From Bifidobacterium simiarum (GTDB lineage Bacteria > Actinomycetota > Actinomycetes > Actinomycetales > Bifidobacteriaceae): 64,000 nucleotides of DNA. Made by a program: the position numbers and the translations under genes. Within the stretch, counting starts at the first letter, position 1; the number at the start of each line of letters is the position of its first letter. Where the stretch lies: the NCBI RefSeq assembly GCF_002802905.1, contig NZ_PEBK01000002.1, forward strand, positions 1 to 64,000, read 5' to 3'. This document shows, in pieces, positions 9,833 through 17,285 of this stretch. The notes below the pieces were generated by a model that saw nothing but the letters and a program-made list of their open reading frames with translations, had not been told where the DNA came from and made no database searches.

Positions 9833-9997
9833 GACCACCCTCAGTCTCGCATCCGCTCGACAGCTCCCGACGAATTGTGCGACGTACGCCCGTAGATGCG
9901 CACTGCGACGAACAGTCCGCCGGACTGTTCGTCGGCGGGAGCACATACTTCGCCCCCGCTGGCGGGGGCTGTCGGCGGCAGCCGACTGAGGGTGGTC
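9833..9997. repeat. 165-bp structured element with 14-bp terminal inverted repeats (family 2, complete copy)
   Basis: The ends GACCACCCTCAGTC and GACTGAGGGTGGTC are perfect inverted repeats. Nested inside are GCTCCCG/CGGGAGC, a perfect 12-bp stem GACGAACAGTCC-GCC-GGACTGTTCGTC, an 8-bp stem GCCCCCGC-TG-GCGGGGGC and GTCGGC-GGCA-GCCGAC. A partial relative is at 44088-44195. A 15-mer repeated twice lies just before it (about 9782-9812). There is no coding potential; the 285-bp gap between pncB and the DUF3039 gene is otherwise empty. Confidence 0.8.
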
Positions 9998-10023
9998 AAA
10001 CGACGCCGGTGGCCAAACGGCGG

Positions 10024-10326
10024 CTACCGCATTTCGTCGTAGATGCGCTTGCAGTCGGGGCACACCGGGTAGTCGGAGGGGTTGTGCTTGGGCACCCACA
10101 CCTTGCCGCACAGCGCCACCACCGGCCGGCCGGTCAGCCGGGACTCGGCCATACGCTCCTTGGAAACGTAGTGGGCGAACCGGTCGGCATCGCCGTCGTC
10201 GGTCTTCCTCGTCTCCGTCTTGGTGTCGGTGCGTTCCAGTACGGCGGTGCCGGTGCCGGAATCGGGGTCGGAGAGCGGCGCGTCGTCGAACAGGGCGTCG
10301 GACGGTTCATTGCTTACAGTCATCAT
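10024..10326 (-). CDS. DUF3039-family protein
   Basis: A 100-residue actinobacterial protein of unknown function. The N-terminal 45 residues are acidic and low-complexity. The conserved part is DRFAHYVSKERMAESRLTG, then PVVALCGKVWVPKHNPSDYP and VCPDCKRIYDEM. The single Cys of ALCGK and the CPDC pair look like a small metal-binding site; this is inference. ATG 10326 (followed at once by a second ATG) has GGAAGAGG a few bases upstream. It is divergent from coaD. Confidence 0.85.
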   Translation of the reverse strand: MMTVSNEPSDALFDDAPLSDPDSGTGTAVLERTDTKTETRKTDDGDADRFAHYVSKERMAESRLTGRPVVALCGKVWVPKHNPSDYPVCPDCKRIYDEMR

Positions 10327-10538
10327 GTCCTCTTCCTTTGGTGAGTGCCTGCGGGCATTGTGGGTACCTGCGGGCATTTCGCGGGGTATTCGCATCGATC
10401 ACCCGAACCATACGCGACGTCGGATGATCGGTCAATCCACGTTCATCATAAGGCGGAATACGATACGCCATGTATCCGCATGTATCCGTGCCGCACCCCA
10501 CTTCACCGCGCCGCACCCCGCCGCGCCGCCCCTCACGG

Positions 10539-10551
10539 TAGGCTGGAACGC
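10539..10551 (+). promoter_or_regulatory. Leaderless-type -10 box of coaD
   Basis: TAGGCT at 10539-10544 is followed by exactly 7 nt and then ATG, with no Shine-Dalgarno sequence. The same layout is seen at trmD, cysS, rsmD and others in this window. Confidence 0.6.
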
Positions 10552-11043
10552 ATGACAATTGCAGTATGCCCCGGCTCGTTCGACCCGGTGACCTCCGGCC
10601 ACATCGACGTCGTCGAACGATGCGCCCATCTATTCGAACAGGTTCATGTGGTGGTGGCGGTCAACGCGAACAAGCGCCCGATGTTCACCCCCCGGCAGCG
10701 CGTGGAGATGATCCGCACCGTCCTGCGCGACGACGGATACGAGAACATCCTCGTCGACAGCACCGACGGACTGATCACCGACTATTGCGCTAAGGTTGGA
10801 GCCAAGGTCATCGTCAAGGGTCTGCGCCAGAACGGCGACTACGAGGCCGAACTGGGCATGGCGCTGGTGAACAAGCAGCTGGGCGGCGTGGAGACGATGT
10901 TCCTGCCGGCGAATCCGCTGAAGGAACACATCTCCAGCACGATCGTGAAGGACGTGGCCCGTCACGGCGGCGACGTCACCGGACTCGTGCCCGCATCCGT
11001 GGCCCCGCTGCTCACCGAAGCGCTGAAGAACGAGAAGAGGTAG
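10552..11043 (+). CDS. coaD: Phosphopantetheine adenylyltransferase
   Basis: Penultimate step of coenzyme A synthesis: 4'-phosphopantetheine + ATP to dephospho-CoA. The nucleotidyltransferase T/HxGH-type motif is seen in [20 protein letters not shown] at residues 4-23, and the C-terminal [21 protein letters not shown] matches the family ISSS.VRE block. The protein is 163 residues. The frame is open upstream to 10345, but ATG 10552 fits both the family start and a leaderless promoter. The next gene starts 10 bp after its stop, so coaD heads the cluster that runs to rnc. Confidence 0.96.
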   Translation: MTIAVCPGSFDPVTSGHIDVVERCAHLFEQVHVVVAVNANKRPMFTPRQRVEMIRTVLRDDGYENILVDSTDGLITDYCAKVGAKVIVKGLRQNGDYEAELGMALVNKQLGGVETMFLPANPLKEHISSTIVKDVARHGGDVTGLVPASVAPLLTEALKNEKR

Positions 11044-11053
11044 GTAGATAGGT

Positions 11054-12208
11054 ATGAACGACTTCAGGGGACACGTCCCCGACGCCGACGACACCGGTGA
11101 TTCCGTCGTCGCCCGTCAGATGAACGGCCGGGACGAGGCGATCGTGGACCTCGACGATTCCACGCATATCACCTCGGTTTCCGCCCGACAGGCCTCGGCC
11201 GCGCGGCCGGTGCCCGCTGAAGCCGCCATGCCCGTCAACGATCCGTCAGCCGCACGGCCGCGGCTCAATCTGCCGGGATTGGAGAATCTGCCCGATCTGC
11301 CCGGACTGGGCGGCCAGGGAACCGGCGCGAACGGGCCGGCTGCCGGCGGCACCGGTTACCCCGGCGGCGACGATCTGGATGACGCCACCCGCCACAGCAC
11401 GCCGCGGCAGCCGGTCGGACAGCCGGTCGGCGGATACGGATACGGCGCCGGATACGACGATCCGCAGGACACGCAGCTCGCACAGCCGGCGCAGTCCGGG
11501 CAGCCGGCACAGACCGAGTACGCGGCGCAGTCCCAGTACCCGACGCAGACCGCGGCCGATCAGACCGCGCCCGCACAGACCGCGGATCGTACGACCACGC
11601 AGCTGCCGCGCAACATCCAGGCGTTTCTGGAGGACGACGAGGACGAGGAGCTGGCCACCAAGAACCAGTTCACCACCGTCTTCGACGTGCTCGAACGGAT
11701 GGAGACGCTGGTGGAGGACTCCAAGTCCAGCTTCTTCTCCGGCGGTCAGGTGCGCGTGGATCGTGAGGAGCTCACCGGTCTGATCCGCGAGCTCAAGAGC
11801 AAACTGCCGGTGCAGCTGGAACGCGCCTCCGCGCTGATGCGCGAATCGGAACGGCGGCTGGAGAACGCGCAGTCGCAGGCCAGCTCGATCGTCGCCTCGG
11901 CGCAGAGCCGGGCGGCCACGATCGTGCGCGAGGCCAACGAGCAGGCGCAGTTCCTCGTCGGTCAGGAGAACGTGGTCGCCCTCGCCACCGAACGTGCCCG
12001 CAGCATCCTCGATACCGCCCAGACCAAGGCGGACCGTCTCACGCAGGGGGCCGACCGGTATTCGGCCAGCGTGCTGAACGAGCTGCTCAACCAGCTGGAC
12101 AAGGCCACGCACGGCGTGCAGAGCGGCCTCGACGTGCTGGCCGAGCGTCAGAAGGAGGCGGCGCAGCGACTGCCCCACCTGAGCGACGACGACTATCCGC
12201 GGCAGTAG
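11054..12208 (+). CDS. DivIVA/SepIVA-like coiled-coil protein
   Basis: The first 190 or so residues are disordered and rich in Gln, Ala, Pro and Thr (AQPAQSGQPAQTEYAAQS). Residues from about 190 start with RNIQAFLEDDEDEELATKNQ and FTTVFDVLERMETLVEDSKS, then a long Ala/Glu/Gln coiled coil (RESERRLENAQSQASSIVAS and onward) to near the C-terminus. This architecture and the position just upstream of the DUF177-rpmF-rnc genes match mycobacterial SepIVA, a DivIVA-domain protein of septation and cell-envelope growth. The role is therefore inferred from fold and synteny. No membrane segment is present. The stop codon lies inside a 21-bp tandem repeat. Confidence 0.75.
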   Translation: MNDFRGHVPDADDTGDSVVARQMNGRDEAIVDLDDSTHITSVSARQASAARPVPAEAAMPVNDPSAARPRLNLPGLENLPDLPGLGGQGTGANGPAAGGTGYPGGDDLDDATRHSTPRQPVGQPVGGYGYGAGYDDPQDTQLAQPAQSGQPAQTEYAAQSQYPTQTAADQTAPAQTADRTTTQLPRNIQAFLEDDEDEELATKNQFTTVFDVLERMETLVEDSKSSFFSGGQVRVDREELTGLIRELKSKLPVQLERASALMRESERRLENAQSQASSIVASAQSRAATIVREANEQAQFLVGQENVVALATERARSILDTAQTKADRLTQGADRYSASVLNELLNQLDKATHGVQSGLDVLAERQKEAAQRLPHLSDDDYPRQ

Positions 12209-12291
12209 GCGGCAGACGACAGGCAGTAGGCGGCAGACGACAGGCAGTAGGCGGCAGACGACAGGCAGTAGGCGGCAGGCAGTAGGCGGCA
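12201..12291 (+). repeat. 21-bp tandem repeat over the 3' end of the SepIVA-like gene
   Basis: Three full units (12201-12221, 12222-12242, 12243-12263) of GGCAGTAGGCGGCAGACGAC plus one base are followed by two 14-bp partial units. Since 21 is divisible by three, each unit carries a TAG in the same frame as the gene. From 12292 to 12420 there are looser repeats of CAGACGTACC. The next Shine-Dalgarno (AAAGGAG) lies directly before ATG 12428. Confidence 0.9.
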
Positions 12292-12427
12292 TCACGGCCG
12301 CACAGCGCGCCGACCGGCAGACGTACCGACCGGCGGCCGTACAGCGCGCCGGCAGACGGCAGACGTACAGTGCGCCGACAGACGTACCGGACAGAACACC
12401 AACAGACGTACCGACAAAGGAGCAGAT

Positions 12428-13042
12428 ATGGCAGATACGACCGGCATCCGACCGGAGGAATCCCCGTGGGCGATCTCCGTGGCCCAGATCGCCACGCGTC
12501 CCGGACAGAGCAAGGAGGTCGACGCCGACTTCCCCGAGCCCAGCGGCATCGGCGATGAGGTGTTCGACATCCGCAAGGGTGAGCCCGTGCATGTGAGTGG
12601 ATCGATCGATTCGATCGTCGACGGTCTGCTGCTCAACGCCACGATCAGCGCCCCGTACGTCGGCGAATGCTCCCGCTGCCTCAAGGAGCTCACCGGCGAG
12701 CTGAACGTGCCGGTCACCGCGTTCTTCCCCTACGCGCCCGACGAGCACAAGCGCAATCGCCATGACGACGAGGAAGTGGAGATCATCGCCGGCGAGGAGG
12801 AGGGCGGCGACACCTATCCGCTCGCCGGAGGCAACACGTTCATGGACATCGAGGCGCTGCTGCGCGACAACCTCGCCGAGGCCATGCCGCTGCAGCCGCT
12901 GTGCCGCCCGGACTGCCGGGGCCTGTGCCCGCAGTGCGGCGTCGATCTCAACGAGCAGCCGGACCACGAGCACGAGACCACCGACATCCGCTGGGGCGCG
13001 CTCGAGGCCCTCAAGCAGCAGCTGGAGAGCGAGCAGCAGTAG
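12428..13042 (+). CDS. DUF177 (YceD-like) protein
   Basis: The 204-residue protein belongs to the YceD/DUF177 family, which is almost always encoded directly before rpmF and has been linked to 23S rRNA accumulation. Two Cys pairs are visible: GECSRCLKEL in the middle and CRPDCRGLCPQCGVDLNEQP near the C-terminus, probably metal-binding. The N-terminal WAISVAQIATRPGQSKEVD and the acidic linker (NRHDDEEVEIIAGEEEGGD) also fit. AAAGGAGCAGAT precedes ATG 12428. The gene is co-oriented with coaD, the SepIVA-like gene, rpmF and rnc. Confidence 0.9.
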   Translation: MADTTGIRPEESPWAISVAQIATRPGQSKEVDADFPEPSGIGDEVFDIRKGEPVHVSGSIDSIVDGLLLNATISAPYVGECSRCLKELTGELNVPVTAFFPYAPDEHKRNRHDDEEVEIIAGEEEGGDTYPLAGGNTFMDIEALLRDNLAEAMPLQPLCRPDCRGLCPQCGVDLNEQPDHEHETTDIRWGALEALKQQLESEQQ

Positions 13043-13198
13043 AGGCGGCGGCCGTGCGATACGCCGCGCGACGGGCGGCCGATGACCATGCGGCGGCCGG
13101 CGGACAGCCACGCGGTTTGGCAAAGCGTGCGAAATGCGCTAGAATACCGAAGGCTTAAGCTCAATAACAACTTTCGATCGAAATAGAGGGTCCGAAAA

Positions 13199-13393
13199 AT
13201 GGCACTGCCCAAGTACAAGACGTCGCGCGCGAACACGCATACGCGTCGTTCCGCCTGGAAGACTACCGCTGCCCAGACCGCGGTCTGCAAGAACTGCGGC
13301 GAGCCGGTGCTCGCGCACCAGGCCTGCCCGAGCTGCGGCTCCTACCGCGGCCGCACCTACCGCGCTGCGCTCAAGTCCTCCTTCAGCAAGTGA
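13199..13393 (+). CDS. rpmF: 50S ribosomal protein L32
   Basis: A 64-residue ribosomal protein. The N-terminal [20 protein letters not shown] is the family hallmark, and the zinc-binding CKNC...CPSC ribbon marks the Cys-containing (C+) form. It follows the DUF177 gene by 156 bp and is ended by a strong terminator at 13425-13456. Confidence 0.98.
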   Translation: MALPKYKTSRANTHTRRSAWKTTAAQTAVCKNCGEPVLAHQACPSCGSYRGRTYRAALKSSFSK

Positions 13394-13424
13394 GACTGAA
13401 CGTACCGAACGTCAGGTAATCGAA

Positions 13425-13456
13425 GACCTCGCCATCGACGGGTGGCGGGGTCTTTT
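13425..13456 (+). terminator. Terminator of rpmF
   Basis: The 10-bp stem GACCTCGCCA / TGGCGGGGTC (one G-T pair) has an 8-nt loop and is followed by TTTTT. It separates rpmF from rnc, which has its own promoter box (TAGACT at 13489-13494). Confidence 0.9.
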
Positions 13457-13505
13457 TCATATTCCCGCCGGTCGGTCCGGCCGGTCACTAGACTTAAGAA
13501 GCATT

Positions 13506-14294
13506 ATGGCCAACAAGCATCACAAGTCGAATCCCGTCGTCCTTCCCGAAGGACTCGAGCCGGGCACCGCTCCCGCCGATCTCATCGAGGCGCTCGGCGC
13601 GCCGATCAGCCCCGATCTGCTCATCCACTCGCTCACCCACCGTTCCTTCTCCCACGAGCACGAAGGCATGCCGAACTACGAGCGTCTGGAGTTCCTCGGC
13701 GACGCCGTGCTCGAGCTGGTGACCACAGAAACGCTGTTCACCCGCCACCCCGACTTCTCCGAAGGCCAGATGGCGAAGATGCGCGCCAAGGCGGTCTCCG
13801 AGGAGTCGCTTTCCGCCATCGCCCGCAGCAAGCTCAATCTGGGCCAGTACGTGCTGCTCGGCCACGGTGAGGCCGAATCCGGCGGCGCTGACAAGGACTC
13901 GATCCTGTGCGATCTGGTGGAGTCGCTGATCGGCGCGGTGTTCGTGGAGCACGGCATCGACACCGCCCGCAAGGTGGTGCACCGGCTGATCGACGAGACC
14001 CTGGCCCAGGTGACGCAGGCGGGCCCGGCGCTCGACTGGAAGACCTCGCTCACCGTCAAGGCCCATGAGCTGCACATGCCCGAGCCCCGCTATCAGATGG
14101 AGGTGAGCGGACCGGAATACCGGCTGGAATTCACCGCGCATGTGATGGCCGTGCTGCACAAGGGCGAGGAGGAGACCGAGATCGCCTCCGCCACCGGCAC
14201 CTCGAAGCGCAAGGCCCAGCTGGCCGCGGCCGAAAAGGCCTGGCATGTGCTCGACAGCCGTCGGCACACGACGCACACAAAGCACAAGGACTGA
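13506..14294 (+). CDS. rnc: Ribonuclease III
   Basis: Double-strand-specific endoribonuclease for rRNA and mRNA processing. The catalytic signature NYERLEFLGDAVLELV is near residue 58, the second acidic cluster DLVESLIGAVFVEHG near residue 138, and the C-terminal dsRNA-binding domain runs from DWKTSLTVKAHE to SKRKAQLAAAEKAWHVL. The 262 residues are normal for actinobacteria. ATG 13506 lies 11 nt after a TAGACT box, giving a leader of only a few bases. Confidence 0.96.
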   Translation: MANKHHKSNPVVLPEGLEPGTAPADLIEALGAPISPDLLIHSLTHRSFSHEHEGMPNYERLEFLGDAVLELVTTETLFTRHPDFSEGQMAKMRAKAVSEESLSAIARSKLNLGQYVLLGHGEAESGGADKDSILCDLVESLIGAVFVEHGIDTARKVVHRLIDETLAQVTQAGPALDWKTSLTVKAHELHMPEPRYQMEVSGPEYRLEFTAHVMAVLHKGEEETEIASATGTSKRKAQLAAAEKAWHVLDSRRHTTHTKHKD

Positions 14295-14343
14295 CCGCCG
14301 ACTGACTGCCGACTGACCGATCACTGACCGCCGACTGACCACG
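14289..14343. repeat. Short imperfect tandem repeats after rnc
   Basis: Copies of CGCCGACTGAC and CTGACCGCCGACTGACC-like units start at the rnc stop codon and continue for about 55 bp. There is no hairpin with a T-run, so I do not call a terminator. Confidence 0.6.
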
Positions 14344-14452
14344 CACCAACCGTCCGCCGCCGACGATCGATGGTCGGCGATCGGTGCGCGATGGACGCCG
14401 AACCGCGCGGCCGATTGGCGCGATGGCGTCCCCGCCGCCTACACTGGTCCCC

Positions 14453-14566
14453 ATGACCGCACCGCCGACGCCACAAGCGCCGGCGCGCTCCTTCCCGAAC
14501 GGTCCGCATAGCGTATACCCCACGCGGCGAAGATCGGTTCGGTTATATCCTGTTTCCGTTACGTAG
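14453..14566 (+). CDS. Possible ilvB leader ORF (37 aa)
   Basis: ATG 14453 lies exactly 7 nt after TACACT (14440-14445), the same leaderless layout as coaD and trmD, and TTGGCG sits 19 nt before the box. The 37-codon frame begins MTAPPTPQAPARSF and ends SVRLYPVSVT before TAG 14564-14566. The last ten codons include three Val and one Leu. A 7-bp hairpin with a GCAA tetraloop follows at 14572-14589 and ilvB starts at 14608. Leader peptides control ilvB in several actinobacteria, but this peptide is not strongly Ile/Leu/Val-rich, so the call is tentative. Confidence 0.35.
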   Translation: MTAPPTPQAPARSFPNGPHSVYPTRRRSVRLYPVSVT

Positions 14567-14607
14567 ATCACGCATGCCGCAAGGCGTGCCGAGGATGAGA
14601 GGAAGAT

Positions 14608-16545
14608 ATGGCTACGCCCACGCCTCTGCAGGCATTCAGTGCAGTTCCCAAGGCCCCCGTCGAGAAGCTGTCGGCAGACAAGCGCATCGTCAACGGTGAG
14701 AAGATGACCGGCGCTCAGGCGGTCGTCCGCACGCTGGAGGATCTGGGCGTCGAGGATGTCTTCGGCCTGCCCGGCGGCGCGATCCTGCCGGTATACGACG
14801 CCATCAACGACGACACCAAGTTCCGTTTCGTGCTGGTGCGCCATGAGCAGGCCGCCGGCCACGCCGCCGAAGGCTACGCCATCTCCACCGGCAAGGTCGG
14901 CGTGTGCATCGTCACGTCCGGCCCCGGCGCCACCAACGTGGTCACCGCCATCGCCGACGCGAACATGGACTCCGTCCCCATGGTCGTGATCACCGGTCAG
15001 GTGGGCGTGAACGCCATCGGCACCGACGCCTTCCAGGAGGCGGACATCGTCGGCATCACCTACCCCGTGGTCAAGCACTCGTATCTGGTCACCCGCGCGC
15101 AGGACATCCCCCGCGTGCTCGCCGAGGCCTACCACATCGCCAGCACCGGCCGACCCGGCCCGGTGGTGGTCGATCTGACCAAGACCGCTCAGACCGAGGA
15201 TCTGTTCTACTCCTGGCCGCAGCGGCTGATCCTGCCCGGCTACAATCCGACCGTCAAAGCCCACGGTCGCGTACTGTCCAACGCGGCGAAGCTGTTCAGC
15301 CAGTCGTACCGCCCGGTGCTGTACGTCGGCGGCGGCGCGGTGCGTTCCAAGGCCGGCAAGCTGGTCAAGGCGCTGAGCGACGTCACCGACGCGCCGATCG
15401 TGACCACGCTGCCCGCCCGCGGCATCGTGCCCGAATCCGACGATCACGTACTCGGCATGCTGGGCATGCACGGCACGATCGCCGCCACCGGCGCCGTGCA
15501 GCAGTGCGATCTGCTCGTGGCGATCGGCGCCCGTTTCGACGACCGTGTCACCGGCTCGCTGCCCGACTTCGCGCCCAGCGCCCGCGTGATCCACATCGAC
15601 ATCGATCCGGCCGAAATCGGCAAGAACCGTCAGGCCGACGTGCCGATCGTCGGCGACGTGTCCACCGTGCTCACCGACCTGATCGCCGAGATCCACCGCT
15701 CCCAGGCCATCAACGGCAAGCCCGATCTGGGCGCATGGTGGGATCAGATCAACGAGTGGCTCGAAAAGTACCCGATGACCTACGACCAGTCCCCCGACGG
15801 CACGCTCGCCCCGCAGTGGGTGGTGCAGGAGCTGAGCCGTCAGGCCGACCCGAACACGATTTGGGTCACCGGCGTGGGCCAGCACCAGATGTGGGCCGCG
15901 CAGTTCATCAACTTCCACAACCCGAACTCGTGGATCTCCTCCGGCGGCCTCGGCACCATGGGCTACGGCCTGCCCGCCGCCATGGGCGCGGAGGTCGGCG
16001 CCCAGCACGAGACCGAGCATCCGAAGCCGGTGTGGCTGATCGACGGCGACGGCAGCTTCCAGATGCTTTCCGAGGAGCTGGCCGCCTGCTTCTTCAACCG
16101 TCTGCCGGTGAAGATCGCGATCCTGAACAACTCCGTGTACGGCATGGTCCGCCAGTGGCAGACCCTGTTCTACAAGAACCACTACTCGGCCACCAACCTG
16201 ATGGACGGCGAGGCCCACAAGGGCGACGTGATCGGTTCGGACACCGCGGCCGGCGAGATCATGGACGTGCCCGATTTCGTGAAGCTCGCCGAAGCGTACG
16301 GCTGCGTCGGGCTCCGCGCGTTCACCGAGGAAGAGGCCATCGAGTGCATCCGCAAGGCCAATGAGATCAACGACCGTCCGGTGCTGATCGACTTCCGCGT
16401 GTGGAAGGACGCCATGGTGTGGCCGATGGTCGCCGCCGGCGCCTCGAACAGCGATGTGACGTACAAGCCGGGCATCCAGCCGCTCAAGGGCCGGACCGCA
16501 CCGCTCGCCGCCGACAGCAACGACGCCGACGGGCAGGATGCGTGA
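14608..16545 (+). CDS. ilvB: Acetolactate synthase, large subunit
   Basis: Catalyses the first common step of branched-chain amino-acid synthesis (2 pyruvate to acetolactate, or pyruvate plus 2-oxobutyrate). Three ThDP-enzyme domains are visible: the N-terminal DVFGLPGGAILPVYDAI and HEQAAGHAAEGYA (catalytic Glu), the central FAD-type domain, and the C-terminal ThDP/Mg motif WLIDGDGSFQMLSEELA. Length 645 is slightly over the usual 560-600 because of N-terminal and C-terminal tails. GAGAGGAAGAT precedes ATG 14608. ilvN follows 70 bp downstream, so the two form an operon. Confidence 0.97.
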   Translation: MATPTPLQAFSAVPKAPVEKLSADKRIVNGEKMTGAQAVVRTLEDLGVEDVFGLPGGAILPVYDAINDDTKFRFVLVRHEQAAGHAAEGYAISTGKVGVCIVTSGPGATNVVTAIADANMDSVPMVVITGQVGVNAIGTDAFQEADIVGITYPVVKHSYLVTRAQDIPRVLAEAYHIASTGRPGPVVVDLTKTAQTEDLFYSWPQRLILPGYNPTVKAHGRVLSNAAKLFSQSYRPVLYVGGGAVRSKAGKLVKALSDVTDAPIVTTLPARGIVPESDDHVLGMLGMHGTIAATGAVQQCDLLVAIGARFDDRVTGSLPDFAPSARVIHIDIDPAEIGKNRQADVPIVGDVSTVLTDLIAEIHRSQAINGKPDLGAWWDQINEWLEKYPMTYDQSPDGTLAPQWVVQELSRQADPNTIWVTGVGQHQMWAAQFINFHNPNSWISSGGLGTMGYGLPAAMGAEVGAQHETEHPKPVWLIDGDGSFQMLSEELAACFFNRLPVKIAILNNSVYGMVRQWQTLFYKNHYSATNLMDGEAHKGDVIGSDTAAGEIMDVPDFVKLAEAYGCVGLRAFTEEEAIECIRKANEINDRPVLIDFRVWKDAMVWPMVAAGASNSDVTYKPGIQPLKGRTAPLAADSNDADGQDA

Positions 16546-16615
16546 GCCGCCGGCGCAGGCCGCAGGTTCATGCCATCGATCGTGATTGGTAGCAAGGAAG
16601 ATTTGAGGTAAGCAA

Positions 16616-17170
16616 ATGGCAAATTATCCCGCTTCTCAGCCCGGCGCCTCCCGCCACACCCTGTCGGTGCTGGTGGAGAACCGTCCCGGCGTGCTGGCCC
16701 GCATCGCCGGACTGTTCGCCCGCCGTGCGTTCAACATCAATTCGTTGTCCGTCTCCCCCACCGAGCGTCCGGACATCTCCCGCGTGACGGTGACCGCCGA
16801 GGTGGCCACGATTCCGCTGGAGCAGATCATCAAGCAGCTCAACAAGCTGCTGCACGTCCTCAAGATCGTAGAGCTCGACCCGGAGGACACCGTGGATCGC
16901 GAGCTGGTGCTGGTGAAGGTCTCCGCCGACGCGAAGACCCGTTCCGACGTGCTGGAGATCGTGCAGACCTTCCGCGTGCGCGTGGTCGACATGCATCCCG
17001 AGTCGCTGGTGATCGAGGCCACCGGCTCGGAGGCCAAGCTCGACTCGCTGCTGGCGCTGCTGGCCGACTACGGCATCATCGAGCTGGTGCGTTCCGGCTC
17101 CGTGGCGCTGAGCCGCGGTCCGAAGGCGCTGAGCGAGAAGGTCGTCGGCTCGGAAATTAAGGGCCGGTAA
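16616..17170 (+). CDS. ilvN: Acetolactate synthase, small regulatory subunit
   Basis: Binds valine and activates the large subunit. The N-terminal ACT domain runs from HTLSVLVENRPGVLARIAGL to about residue 90, and the C-terminal ALS_ss_C domain follows (LVLVKVSADAKTRSDVLEIV and FRVRVVDMHPESLVIEATG). Length 184 is slightly above the 160-170 typical of the family. A GAGG motif lies 8 bp upstream of ATG 16616. The operon ends at the terminator 17185-17266. Confidence 0.97.
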   Translation: MANYPASQPGASRHTLSVLVENRPGVLARIAGLFARRAFNINSLSVSPTERPDISRVTVTAEVATIPLEQIIKQLNKLLHVLKIVELDPEDTVDRELVLVKVSADAKTRSDVLEIVQTFRVRVVDMHPESLVIEATGSEAKLDSLLALLADYGIIELVRSGSVALSRGPKALSEKVVGSEIKGR

Positions 17171-17184
17171 GAGTATCGAAAAAT

Positions 17185-17266
17185 AAAGCCTCACAACTCG
17201 ATTGATTACCCCGTATTCGGCCGGTTTTGGCCGGTACGGAGTCGAGTTGTGAGGCTTTGTTTTTTC
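17185..17266. terminator. Bidirectional terminator between ilvN and cysS
   Basis: A perfect 16-bp inverted repeat (AAAGCCTCACAACTCG at 17185-17200 and its complement at 17243-17258) has T-rich tails on both strands. It serves convergent ilvN and cysS. Confidence 0.93.
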
Positions 17267-17285
17267 GGAACCCTACTTCAGGACC

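Noticed and set aside
12201-12291. CRISPR-like direct repeats
   Set aside because: Units abut with no spacers.
14131-16218. 695-codon open frame opposite rnc/ilvB
   Set aside because: Antisense shadow of ilvB; no start signal and no recognisable domain.
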